Assembly: GCF_905196875.1 (NCBI RefSeq) | Contig: NZ_CAJJWO010000054.1 | Coordinates: 1 to 35,317 of the forward strand | Reading direction: 5' to 3' | Length of the DNA: 35,317 nt | Source of the DNA: an uncultured Parabacteroides sp. | Lineage (GTDB): Bacteria > Bacteroidota > Bacteroidia > Bacteroidales > Tannerellaceae | Shown here: one piece after another, positions 15,410-24,309 of the stretch | How positions within the stretch are numbered: the stretch's first letter is position 1 | How the letters are laid out: each line of letters opens with the position of its first letter | Notes under the pieces: generated by a model | Seen by the model: the letters and a program-made list of their open reading frames with translations, nothing else | Told to the model about the DNA's origin: nothing | The model's database searches: none | Program-made: the position numbers and the translations under genes

Positions 15410-17236
15410 TTAATCCTTCCAGCCCGGATTCTGATCCAGATTAGGATTCAACACTGTCTGTTTTAATGGTATAGGATACAAGTAACATTTATCCGTCCAA
15501 CCCGGATTAGGTTTTTCAATGTAAGTTACGCAATTCTTATACCGCGGCTGTTCAGAGCCATTATAAAGGCTGTTCGCCAAAGCCTCATTATCATAATCTT
15601 CTATATTGTTGATCTTGACACCTACTGGTTGAGAATTCAGATAAGCGCCTTTTTTCCAGCGTTTTATATCATCCATACGAAAACCGGATCCCATCAACTC
15701 CACACATCTTTCGCGTCTGATCTCCCACAAGACCGGATCAACATCCGAATCGCGGTAAGCATCAAAATCACTTCCAATCTCATTTATTCGCATGGAAGGA
15801 ATATGAGCACGAACACGTAACTGATTAATAGTCTTATCAGCCACGGACTGGTCGAATCGTCCAAGTTCGGACATCGCCTCCGCATGGTTTACCAGTACCT
15901 CTCCCATACGGAATACCGGAGCATCCGTTCCCTGATTCTCACGATATTCCGCACCCGGATAATTATTATAATAGCGATAGAAATAATAACCGGCACGAGT
16001 CGGCAATCCACCAACTTTCACTGCTTCCAGATTCGGGACCTTTCCAGTATAAGTTGTCGGGCCGTTGAACAGAGGGAAATGTTTCTTCTCTTTGGAACCG
16101 CCCACGATTTCGTTCATCATATCCATGTATTTACGATCCTCCGGATTATCCGTATATTCCCAAGAAGTCCTGTCTGAAGATAATTTCACCTCATAAGGTG
16201 GGCAAATCGTATAGTACAAACGGTAATCACGGTTTTCAAACTCATCGTAAACCGTATTATCACCTTTATATGCTTTCGACGTGGAGACCGGCTTTCCGTC
16301 AGAACACAGATAATGTTCCACTAAACGCTTGGTTCCTTCCATTAAATACTGATACTCACGGGTATCGTTTGTCAGATTATGAGACTTCTTCGAATCATAT
16401 TCCACATACTCTTTGTAAAGCAATATGCTACTCTCATTTTTCAATGAAAGAGAATTGAACACCGCATCGTAATCAGCCACTAATCCCAAATTCTGATCAA
16501 TCAAGCTTTGAGAAGCTTTCACACTCGCCTCCAGATATTTCGTGCCATCCACGCTATCTACCTCGCCATGATATTTTCGCCAGGTTCCTTCAAAAAGTCC
16601 AAAGCGCGAAATTAATGCTCTAACTACATTTCGGTTGATCGTATTCTTTCCGTCTCCATCGGGATTTATATGTTCTTCCGCATATAAAAGATTAGTCAAA
16701 ATATTATTGGCCACTAGTTCGCGTGAATCTTTTTTCCCGTACAACAGGTCTGTATCCTCCGTTTTTACGACATGTTCTACCCAGGGAAGTTCACCGAAAT
16801 TTTTCATCAAATCGAAATAAGCCCATGCACGGAAAAAATAACCGACACTTCTCCAATGCTCCTTTTCCTTATCCGTCATAGAAGAGCCATCAATATTATC
16901 CAGCATGATATTCACATCACGGATAAATTTGAAACTCCACATGTCAGAGGATATATTCGAAGCATCCAGGCGATTGTTCACCAAGCTAATCCCATTCGGG
17001 CTTTGTGCCCAATACAACATATCTGATTCATCACCAGTATGAGGACGGGAATTGTATCCGGAAATTTGTGTTTTATACAACCCCCAAGCATACATTTTAA
17101 AATTATCATAATTCGTAAACACGGTACTTTCAACCTCCTTATCGATAGGAGTACGATCCAGAAAAGCATCGTCCAGGCAGGATACCAACCCTACGCTCAG
17201 TAACAAACCACCTGCCAATATATATTTCATTTTCAT
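15410..17236 (-). CDS. SusD/RagB-family glycan-binding lipoprotein (pair of the 17248-20547 SusC)
   Basis: Surface-exposed outer-membrane lipoprotein that caps its SusC partner and binds the glycan; 608 aa. The lipobox is SVGLVSC with acylated Cys20. SusD features: the N-terminal FLDRTPIDKEVE block, helical TPR-like segments with GYFFRAWAYFDLMKNFGELP, and the C-terminal domain with VLVNHAEAMSELGRFDQ, QLRVRAHIPSMR and VLWEIRRERCVELMGSGFRM. The protein ends YPIPLKQTVLNPNLDQNPGW, the usual terminal signature. It starts 11 bp after the SusC stop. It is larger than the second SusD of this PUL (514 aa), so the two pairs probably bind different ligands. Confidence 0.96.
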   Translation of the reverse strand: MKMKYILAGGLLLSVGLVSCLDDAFLDRTPIDKEVESTVFTNYDNFKMYAWGLYKTQISGYNSRPHTGDESDMLYWAQSPNGISLVNNRLDASNISSDMWSFKFIRDVNIMLDNIDGSSMTDKEKEHWRSVGYFFRAWAYFDLMKNFGELPWVEHVVKTEDTDLLYGKKDSRELVANNILTNLLYAEEHINPDGDGKNTINRNVVRALISRFGLFEGTWRKYHGEVDSVDGTKYLEASVKASQSLIDQNLGLVADYDAVFNSLSLKNESSILLYKEYVEYDSKKSHNLTNDTREYQYLMEGTKRLVEHYLCSDGKPVSTSKAYKGDNTVYDEFENRDYRLYYTICPPYEVKLSSDRTSWEYTDNPEDRKYMDMMNEIVGGSKEKKHFPLFNGPTTYTGKVPNLEAVKVGGLPTRAGYYFYRYYNNYPGAEYRENQGTDAPVFRMGEVLVNHAEAMSELGRFDQSVADKTINQLRVRAHIPSMRINEIGSDFDAYRDSDVDPVLWEIRRERCVELMGSGFRMDDIKRWKKGAYLNSQPVGVKINNIEDYDNEALANSLYNGSEQPRYKNCVTYIEKPNPGWTDKCYLYPIPLKQTVLNPNLDQNPGWKD

Positions 17237-17247
17237 ATAGTCAATTA

Positions 17248-20200
17248 TTATAGAGTCATGTTAATACCAAAAGAACATTTCTTCATGAAAGGATAGAGTT
17301 CGTTGATACTCATCGTCTGTTCAGGATCCATACCTTCATACAAATGATGGTTTGTCCACAGATCTTCTCCACTGAAGAATACTTTGAATGAGCGGATCAC
17401 TTTCGTTTTTTCCAACCACTCGGACGGGAATGTATAACTTACGGTTATGTTTTTCAATTTAATATAAGCACCGTTCATCATATACTTAGTCTGCGTACGG
17501 CGGTTAAAGCCATCAGTTCCCTGGTTGATCCCCGACTGATTACCCAAACGCGGATAATAAGCATCTCGGTTTTCCGGTGTCCAGTAATCCAAATGATGAG
17601 CCAATACAGTTGCAGCAGCATCCGGATTATCGGTATTGGTGTGCGGCCATGCCAGGAACATTGCAGGTGAAGAACCTCCGACAATCAGGTCACGTTTGCC
17701 TACTCCCTGGAAGAACAGGGATACATCGAACCCTTTCCAACCTAACCCGGCAGTTATAGAGTATGGGAAACGACGGCTATTATTACCGATAATCTTACGG
17801 TCACCGGGATTTTTTGCCGTATCATCTCCCGATGCATCAATCTTTCCATTACCATTCAAATCCTTGAACAAGATGTCTCCCGGACGAGGGTCACGGACAT
17901 AAGGGTCAATTGTGGGTACCCCTTTTTTCAAGGTATAGATACCTTTTTCTTCATCTATAAACGAAAAATCATCTTCCGTATAATAACGATCCGTTACAAA
18001 TCCCCAGATTTCACCGATTTCCTGTCCTACACGGAATGTTGACTGCTTTTTCCCGTCTATCATTGCGGTTAAAGATTCAGTCGGATTGTCAAATCTCGTT
18101 ATTTTCGAACGGGAATCGTATAAATTAAAACCTATGTTGTAACGCCAGTCTTTACCTATATTGTCACGCCAGTTGATAGCCAACTCCCAACCCTTCGTAC
18201 GGAGATCTGCTGAGTTTTCCAACGGAGCAGTAGTCCCTAATATAGACGGCAATTCCTTACCCGGAGCCAACATGCCTTTCGTATCTCTGCGGTACCAGTC
18301 GAATACTACATCCAGGCGGTTATTGAACAATCCCATGTCAAAACCGATATCCAATGTTTCCACTTTCTCCCAGGTAAACGAAGAACTGAACAAAGCCGGA
18401 GAAGTACGACCAATCATCCAATCGCCGTCATACAACCAAGCATCGGTTGTCTCCATCGTACCCAGATACGCATAGTTGGCAATCGCCTGGTTTCCTACCT
18501 GCCCGTAAGAACCTCTCAGCTTGAAGTTTGTCAAATATTCTTTCGACCAGTCCATAAACGATTCTTCGGAAAGTCTCCATCCCAAAGAAACAGACGGGAA
18601 GAATCCGAAACGATTATCTTCCGGGAATTTGGATGAACCATCATAACGGCCGTTCGTTTCAATCAAATATTTCCCCTTATAATTGTAGGCCAACCTGTAA
18701 TAAAGCCCGCGCAGAGCATACTCATCGTAAACGTCTCCCGTTGTCTGGGTTCCGCTGGAGCCTGCCAAAGAAGGATGGTCGGGGTTTATCACATTCAATT
18801 TTTGCCCCCACAATTCCTGGCGATAACTGTACTCCTGGTTGAAACCACCCATTACGGACATATTATGGTCGCCCCATGTTTTGTCGTAGTTTCCATATAT
18901 ATTGATGGCGTTATAGTTTACATGTATCTCGTCAAGGCGATAAGAGGTATTTCCACTATGCGTATACCCTTTCTGAAATGCTTTTTCAGCATTCACATAC
19001 GCCATCTTCTTTTTATACTCCTCTTTGCTGGTATTCGTACGGTTAAATGTATATTCTGCATTGATAACCAATCCTTCTAAAGGTTTAAAGATTGCTTTTC
19101 CGAACAAACGTATATCCTCTTTCTTCTGCGTCTTCAACGGAGAGTTTTCAATATTCCAACGAGGAGTACCGATCGGTAAAGTTTCTCCGCCCAATTCCAC
19201 ATTTCCTTCCGGATAATAAGAAGGTAATAACTGAGCCAGACGGTATGGGTTCCAATCCCTCAAAGAGTTCATATTAGGTTCGTCAGCCCTGGAATTAGCA
19301 TATTTTATATCCGCCTGAAACGAAAGCCATGGCGTAACTTCCGTATTCACGAATGAAGATACGTTATATCGCTTGTAACTATCTTTGTCCGTCACCAATA
19401 TACCATCTTCATCCAGGTAACCGAATGACAGGCGGTAAGCGGTCTTCGCTGTTCCACCGTCGATAGAAGCATTATGGGTCTGTTGGAAACCTGAACCGTC
19501 CAACATCCTATCCAAATGGTTGACTTCCCTCAAATCGTAACGTTGCCCAGTCTCATCTATAATGTATCCCGACGGATATTTCGACGGGTTAACCTCATAA
19601 TCCTCCAAGTATCCCAACCAGGTATCTATATGCTGGTTACCCATAGCATAACGTCCAGTCTTATAATTCATATCTTTATAGAAACGAACGGTTTCCATCG
19701 GGCTTGCCTTTTGGATAAGCCCCTGCGGAGTAGAAAAGGCAAAGTTATTGCTATAGTTAATACGCATTTTTTGATCCTTAGCCGACTGCTTGGTCGTAAT
19801 CAAAATCACACCAAAAGCGGAACGCGCCCCATAGATGGCAGCAGACGCAGCATCCTTCAATACAGTTACCGTTTCAATATCCGACGGTGAAATCATATTG
19901 ATATCCATCGGTACATTGTCAACCAATACTAACGGCTGGCCTTCACCATATTTGTCGATATTGATGCGATTTATACCACGGATATTCATATTCATGCTTT
20001 CTCCCGGCTTACCACTGGAAGAGGTGATCTGCAAACCGGGCATAGTACCCTGCAAAGCCTGTTCGACAGAAACAACCGGACGGTCACCCATCACTTCTTC
20101 CATCTTCACGGTACTCACCGCCCCAGTCAGATTCGCTTTCTTTTGCGTACCGAAGCCGACAACAACGACTTCGTCCAACGCCTGCGTATCCTCAACCAAT

Positions 20201-20547
20201 GTTATGTTTAAAACTTTTTTACCGGCCACCGACAATTCCAGGGTGTTATAACCGATATAAGAAACCTGAAGTACACCATTTTCCGGCATTTCCAACGAAA
20301 AATTACCATCAATGTCTGTAATGACTCCATTTGTCGTCCCTTTTTCCACGATATTCGCTCCGATAACAGGTATACCACTTTGGTCGATAACCGTACCTGT
20401 TACAATCTTCCTGTTTTGTTGCTGTAAGACAGTTTCTATCGTGACACTTCGACTATCGCCATTCACAGCCTGCAGTAATCCCACAGGACTGACCATCGCA
20501 ACAGCCAACAGTCCCATAAATCGTGGGATTTTCTTTAAATTTTTCAT
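17248..20547 (-). CDS. SusC-like TonB-dependent transporter (sulfatase unit)
   Basis: Outer-membrane TonB-dependent oligosaccharide transporter, about 1099 aa from the ATG at 20547. The frame extends to 20679, but the added residues have no signal, whereas MKNLKKIPRFMGLLAVAMVS does. Domains: signal peptide and short spacer, a carboxypeptidase-D-like regulatory domain (GTVIDQSGIPVIGANIVEKG), TonB-box region DEVVVVGFGTQKK, plug domain (VLKDAASAAIYGARSAFGVI) and the 22-strand barrel. There is no STN domain, so it is not of the anti-sigma-signalling kind, unlike the SusC at the left edge. The 185-bp leader after the HU-like gene carries an inverted repeat (20600-20660). Confidence 0.96.
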   Translation of the reverse strand: MKNLKKIPRFMGLLAVAMVSPVGLLQAVNGDSRSVTIETVLQQQNRKIVTGTVIDQSGIPVIGANIVEKGTTNGVITDIDGNFSLEMPENGVLQVSYIGYNTLELSVAGKKVLNITLVEDTQALDEVVVVGFGTQKKANLTGAVSTVKMEEVMGDRPVVSVEQALQGTMPGLQITSSSGKPGESMNMNIRGINRINIDKYGEGQPLVLVDNVPMDINMISPSDIETVTVLKDAASAAIYGARSAFGVILITTKQSAKDQKMRINYSNNFAFSTPQGLIQKASPMETVRFYKDMNYKTGRYAMGNQHIDTWLGYLEDYEVNPSKYPSGYIIDETGQRYDLREVNHLDRMLDGSGFQQTHNASIDGGTAKTAYRLSFGYLDEDGILVTDKDSYKRYNVSSFVNTEVTPWLSFQADIKYANSRADEPNMNSLRDWNPYRLAQLLPSYYPEGNVELGGETLPIGTPRWNIENSPLKTQKKEDIRLFGKAIFKPLEGLVINAEYTFNRTNTSKEEYKKKMAYVNAEKAFQKGYTHSGNTSYRLDEIHVNYNAINIYGNYDKTWGDHNMSVMGGFNQEYSYRQELWGQKLNVINPDHPSLAGSSGTQTTGDVYDEYALRGLYYRLAYNYKGKYLIETNGRYDGSSKFPEDNRFGFFPSVSLGWRLSEESFMDWSKEYLTNFKLRGSYGQVGNQAIANYAYLGTMETTDAWLYDGDWMIGRTSPALFSSSFTWEKVETLDIGFDMGLFNNRLDVVFDWYRRDTKGMLAPGKELPSILGTTAPLENSADLRTKGWELAINWRDNIGKDWRYNIGFNLYDSRSKITRFDNPTESLTAMIDGKKQSTFRVGQEIGEIWGFVTDRYYTEDDFSFIDEEKGIYTLKKGVPTIDPYVRDPRPGDILFKDLNGNGKIDASGDDTAKNPGDRKIIGNNSRRFPYSITAGLGWKGFDVSLFFQGVGKRDLIVGGSSPAMFLAWPHTNTDNPDAAATVLAHHLDYWTPENRDAYYPRLGNQSGINQGTDGFNRRTQTKYMMNGAYIKLKNITVSYTFPSEWLEKTKVIRSFKVFFSGEDLWTNHHLYEGMDPEQTMSINELYPFMKKCSFGINMTL

Positions 20548-20599
20548 AATTCTATTTGTGTATATATTAACTATCAAGTGATGCATTTCTCCCAACAAA

Positions 20600-20660
20600 T
20601 AACCAGATTTGTTACAAGACAGTAACTCATCGAATAACTGCCTTATAACGCATCTGGTTA
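20600..20660 (-). repeat. 9-bp inverted repeat in the susC leader
   Basis: TAACCAGAT (20600-20608) and ATCTGGTTA (20652-20660) can pair over a 43-nt loop. An inner GTTAC (20611-20615) can pair with GTAAC (20622-20626). It lies between the HU-like gene and susC and could set relative expression of the two. Confidence 0.45.
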
Positions 20661-20732
20661 CTGCCCCATAACTAATCAAATTATTGCCTTACTACCAATC
20701 TCTTATTATTATCCTAAATTTACCTCTGCATT

Positions 20733-21491
20733 TTATTCGATTACCGGACGGTCATTATTACCTACGATCAATGGTATTCCATACTCGATCGAACGCGGTT
20801 CTTTTAGCATAACAGCACTATTTGAATATTGTGTCACGATACGAAGCGTATAGTTTCCGTCTGCCAGATCTGCAGGTACACGCGCAATTACCGTCTTCGG
20901 ATCATTTTGTGTCAAACGACGAGTAACAGGGGTTGCTACACCTTCGGCATTAACAAAAAAGACACCGACTCCTTCTGCCTCACCGGCTACACGGATACGT
21001 TCACCATTAATCAGGATATCATCACCCGGAGTAATAGATCCGTCGGCCAGATTAGTAACAGTATCCGTAACCAATCCGATGCGAGCATTGGTATCTTTTA
21101 CCACCAACACCTCTACTCCCACATTCAATAAATCTTTTCTCAATTCTGAAGAAGGAGCCATACTAACAGTGATTTTATGTTTTTCCGGATCAAATTTGGC
21201 TGTACTGCCGATCCAGGGACCTGTCACACGCGGGGTAAATTGGCAAACCTGAGTTAATACACTTGTACCTTCCTGTAATGCCTCACGAATAATACGGTCG
21301 CGTTGATTCATAATAGATAACAATGTATCGTATTTTATTTCAGAACCTTCATTAATAATACGCTGTGCAAGATCCTCATTGCGTAATGTTTTTCCAACAG
21401 TAGACACCTCGGCCGTATAGTCATTGTCTACATCTTTAGTCAAAAGATTCGGTCTTAGCCATACTTTCCAGATTTTTTTGTTTGTTTCCAT
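20733..21491 (-). CDS. HU-like DNA-binding domain plus Ig-fold (DUF4469-type) protein
   Basis: 252 aa, no signal peptide, hence probably cytoplasmic. The N-terminal half (about 1-125) resembles the HU-like DNA-binding domain of Bacteroidetes proteins: KIWKVWLRPNLLTKD, then YTAEVSTVGKTLRNEDLAQR and TLLSIMNQRDRIIREALQEG, which matches the HU-type pattern of a helix followed by beta strands. The C-terminal half (about 135-240) looks like the DUF4469 Ig-like fold (PGDDILINGERIRVAGEAEG, then PADLADGNYTLRIVTQYS). Its function is unknown in the family. It is the first gene after promoter copy B, with only a 25-nt leader, and heads the unit with susC, susD and the sulfatases. Its place suggests a regulatory or DNA-organising role tied to PUL induction, but this is inference. 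Confidence 0.75.
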   Translation of the reverse strand: METNKKIWKVWLRPNLLTKDVDNDYTAEVSTVGKTLRNEDLAQRIINEGSEIKYDTLLSIMNQRDRIIREALQEGTSVLTQVCQFTPRVTGPWIGSTAKFDPEKHKITVSMAPSSELRKDLLNVGVEVLVVKDTNARIGLVTDTVTNLADGSITPGDDILINGERIRVAGEAEGVGVFFVNAEGVATPVTRRLTQNDPKTVIARVPADLADGNYTLRIVTQYSNSAVMLKEPRSIEYGIPLIVGNNDRPVIE

Positions 21492-21522
21492 GGTATTTAA
21501 AATTAATACTTTTTTTCATGCG

Positions 21523-21587
21523 CAAAAGTAGCTCTTACGCATATTATCCTATTGTAGCAAATTCATAAATTCTTGTATAATCTTATC
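21523..21587 (-). promoter_or_regulatory. shared PUL promoter module, copy B (drives 21491-9579)
   Basis: On the minus strand: GATAAGATTATACAA distal block, CAAT block, then TACTTTTG ending at 21523, with the same spacing as the other copies. A shorter dyad TACTTTT-N9-AAAAGTA (21508-21530) sits over the start point. The predicted start is near 21516, about 25 nt before the HU-like gene. Confidence 0.75.
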
Positions 21588-21625
21588 CTATTTCAGAAGA
21601 TGAGGATCTATTTTTCTCGTATTCG

Positions 21626-24028
21626 TCAATTGTATTTAACTTCAAAAACATCTCCTTTTTGCATATCGATATGAACAACATTATTAGACCGGATAATTGG
21701 AGCTATTATTCTCTTATTTTTATAATATTTCTCATGTCCACTCCTTTCGGGTAACTTCAGTTTCAATGTATTACTTACCGTTGCGGAAACGGACACATGC
21801 TTAACAATCTTATTACTCCAAGACAAATTTACCTCAAAACCTCCACGGGCACATAACCCCTTATAGTTACCGGAAGTCCATTGATCCGGCAGACATGGAA
21901 GAAGTTCCACATATTCCTCATGACTTTGGAGTAACATTTCAGCTATACCTGCAGCTCCGGCTTCATTTCCATCAAAAATAAAAATATCAGTCGGCGCACC
22001 GGCAATACCTTTCGGGGATATCGTTAACATATTTTCCCGACTTAAGTCATTTATCAGACAAAGAATACTTTCATAAGCTTTTTGACTGTCTTTCAAACGT
22101 GCAAAAAAATTAACCATATTGGCTCTACTCCATTCCACATCTTCCCAGTTTTTCGCAGCTAACCGCCTGCTAATAGAAACGGTTGCTGCATTAGCCAACT
22201 CGGGAGTCTTATCCAAAGATATCTGAGAATAGGGATACAATGCCAATAAATGACTGGTATGCCGGTGATTAGGCACTGCCTCTTCATAGTCGTCCAACCA
22301 TTCCTGAAGTTGACCATATTTTCCAATTTTAAAAGGAGGTAACTTTTGAATACCGCTTATAATACGTTCTCTAAGTTTTTTATCCACTTGTAATAATTCA
22401 GATGCATTCAAACAGGCATTCAATATTTCATAGACAATTACCCTGTCACAAGTAGGCATCATAGAAAGTGCCAATCGTTTTCCATGCCACATGAAATAAT
22501 TCTCAGGGGAAGCGGAAGGGCCGGTCAATAAATAGCCCGTAGACGGATCTTCAATCATATAATCCAACAAAAACAAAGATGCCTGTTTCAAAACCGGATA
22601 GGCACGTCGCAAGAATTGCCGATCATTCGTAAAGTTATAATAATCCCACAAATGAGATGCCAACCAAGCCCCTCCGGTAGGATGAAGCCCCCATCCGGCA
22701 TTCCATCCCGGAGCAGTAAACCCCCATACATTTGCGATTGTATGAGCCACCCAGCCATCACAACCATACACTTTTTCTGCTGTTTTACTTCCAGACTCCA
22801 CCAAAGTTTCTACATAATTAAACAGAGGAATGTTACATTCACGCAAATTACAAATATTTGCAGCCCAATAGTTTTGTTGTGTATTAATATCCAAGTGATA
22901 ATCACAACTCCATTGCATATTGCATGCCAGATTATCGTTCCATAATCCCTGAAGATTAGCCGGTAACGGAGAATTTTCACGTGAAGAAGAAATCAACAAA
23001 TAACGACCGTAATGAAAAAAAAGGGCTACTAAATCTGGATCATCATGACCCTCTTTCATCCGCATCAAGCGTTTATCTGTCGCCATATCCTCTTCTCCTT
23101 TACCTAAAGAGAGATTTACACGATTGAACAAACAGCCGAAATCAGTCATATGTTCTTGTTTGAGTGTTTCATAATTTTTTCCTGCTGCACTATTTAAAGT
23201 TGATAAAGCAGCTTCTTTCATATCTCCCTGAACAAAATCCGTACGAAGGTCTGCGATCAAAATTACCTCATCGGACTTTTCGACCAACAAACTTTCTTTA
23301 CACTGTTTAACCTTTCCTCCTGTTGAAAGAACCTTTATACCTCCATAAAATCGAACACCGCCGGGACCAAAATAAGGGAAAGTGGCTTGTCCTGTAAAGC
23401 AGATCGTATTATTTTCTGTCGTTACCACAGATTCTCTCAAGGGGTTCAAGCGTACTTCAAAGTTTTGCTTTCCTTTTTCCGATGCTGTTAGACGGATCAC
23501 CAACACTCCGGCCGGATTAGAACAAAAATATTCCCGATCATATGTAATCCCATTTTGCTCATAAATAACGGTTACTACTCCTTTGGCCAAATCAAGCATA
23601 CGGACATAATTATGTATTGGTTCGTCTGATTTTCCAAAGACCAACTCTATATCCCCAAACGGTACATGAGAACCAAAAGAGTTCCGCTTTCCCACCATTT
23701 TTTTAGAGGCCAACGCGTTTCCTTCATCCACCTTCCCATTCAAAAAAAGCTGCTGTATTTCTCTCAGAGCCTCCTTCCCTAAAAAAGTTTCTTGATTTGG
23801 ATCTTTCTGTCCAGACCAAAGAGTAATCTCGTTAAATGCAATTCTTTCCTCAGCTACTCCGCCGAACACCATTCCTCCCAATCTTCCATTTCCGATAGGC
23901 AATGATTTCATCCAATCATCAGCTGGTTTATCATACCACATTTTCAATGTCTTTTCCTGGCCCGAAATTCCTTGCAGAGCAAAGAAAAATCCACAAAACA
24001 GACATAACCATTTGTTTTTCATATTCAA
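21626..24028 (-). CDS. GH95 alpha-L-fucosidase family enzyme
   Basis: Inverting GH95 glycosidase, typically alpha-1,2-L-fucosidase (some members act on alpha-L-galactosides); 800 aa, the usual length. Signal peptide about 1-23 (ends GISGQ). Family landmarks: WYDKPADDWMKSLPIGNGRLG (31-51), FNEITLWSG (65-73), the DINTQQNYWAAN block (380-391), GPSASPEN (503-510, Glu509 a likely acid), QEWLDDYEEAVPNHRHTSHL (575-594) and FDGNEAGAAGIAEMLLQSH (685-703, Asp686). In characterised GH95 enzymes the first residue of the D-I-N triplet is Asn (N-x-N); here it is Asp380, which is notable. It is transcribed alone from its own promoter (copy C), with a leader of about 205 nt. Confidence 0.93.
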   Translation of the reverse strand: MNMKNKWLCLFCGFFFALQGISGQEKTLKMWYDKPADDWMKSLPIGNGRLGGMVFGGVAEERIAFNEITLWSGQKDPNQETFLGKEALREIQQLFLNGKVDEGNALASKKMVGKRNSFGSHVPFGDIELVFGKSDEPIHNYVRMLDLAKGVVTVIYEQNGITYDREYFCSNPAGVLVIRLTASEKGKQNFEVRLNPLRESVVTTENNTICFTGQATFPYFGPGGVRFYGGIKVLSTGGKVKQCKESLLVEKSDEVILIADLRTDFVQGDMKEAALSTLNSAAGKNYETLKQEHMTDFGCLFNRVNLSLGKGEEDMATDKRLMRMKEGHDDPDLVALFFHYGRYLLISSSRENSPLPANLQGLWNDNLACNMQWSCDYHLDINTQQNYWAANICNLRECNIPLFNYVETLVESGSKTAEKVYGCDGWVAHTIANVWGFTAPGWNAGWGLHPTGGAWLASHLWDYYNFTNDRQFLRRAYPVLKQASLFLLDYMIEDPSTGYLLTGPSASPENYFMWHGKRLALSMMPTCDRVIVYEILNACLNASELLQVDKKLRERIISGIQKLPPFKIGKYGQLQEWLDDYEEAVPNHRHTSHLLALYPYSQISLDKTPELANAATVSISRRLAAKNWEDVEWSRANMVNFFARLKDSQKAYESILCLINDLSRENMLTISPKGIAGAPTDIFIFDGNEAGAAGIAEMLLQSHEEYVELLPCLPDQWTSGNYKGLCARGGFEVNLSWSNKIVKHVSVSATVSNTLKLKLPERSGHEKYYKNKRIIAPIIRSNNVVHIDMQKGDVFEVKYN

Positions 24029-24151
24029 TAAATATATTAGAACAAGTAACAGAATGCTTGTTTATCAGTACCCTAAAACCTTATTCTATATAATGTCTAT
24101 TAAGTCCCTGTTTAAATTATCAAAACAAAGTACAATTTATAAGATTACTCC

Positions 24152-24171
24152 CATTGATGCATACATCAATG
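24152..24171 (-). repeat. 8-bp inverted repeat in the GH95 leader
   Basis: CATTGATG-cata-CATCAATG, a perfect hairpin in the untranslated leader between promoter copy C and the GH95 start. It has a run of A on the plus-strand side, so on the minus strand a T-run precedes it rather than follows it; it is not a terminator of the GH95 message. Confidence 0.4.
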
Positions 24172-24217
24172 AAAAAAACATCCAGCCGATGCTGATTCAA
24201 AATAACTTTTTCCCCAG

Positions 24218-24252
24218 AAAAACTACTTTTATTTTTCGTAAAAGTAGTTTTT
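24218..24252. repeat. 14-bp inverted repeat over the -7/start region of the GH95 promoter
   Basis: Perfect arms AAAAACTACTTTTA (24218-24231) and TAAAAGTAGTTTTT (24239-24252) with a 7-nt centre, the same geometry as 9364-9398. The right arm contains the minus-strand -7 box. It could also act as a weak terminator for the upstream unit. Confidence 0.75.
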
Positions 24253-24303
24253 AAGCATATTATCCAATTGAATAAAATTCATATATCCTTGTATAATCTT
24301 CTC
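24239..24303 (-). promoter_or_regulatory. shared PUL promoter module, copy C (drives GH95)
   Basis: Minus-strand order: distal AAGATTATACAA block, CAAT block, then TACTTTTA as -7 box (last base A instead of the consensus G). Offsets of 28 and 50 bp match copies A, B and D. It lies in the 281-bp gap between the GH141-like gene and GH95; its distal end is 6 bp from the GH141-like stop. Confidence 0.75.
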
Positions 24304-24309
24304 TCATAT

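Noticed and set aside
17577..20251. Several long plus-strand open frames opposite the SusC gene
   Set aside because: They are antisense shadows of a strongly coding gene, with no signal, domain or ribosome-site support.
20548..20679. N-terminal extension of the sulfatase-unit SusC
   Set aside because: The 44 extra residues lack a signal peptide and would overlap the leader inverted repeat; the ATG at 20547 starts a normal signal sequence.
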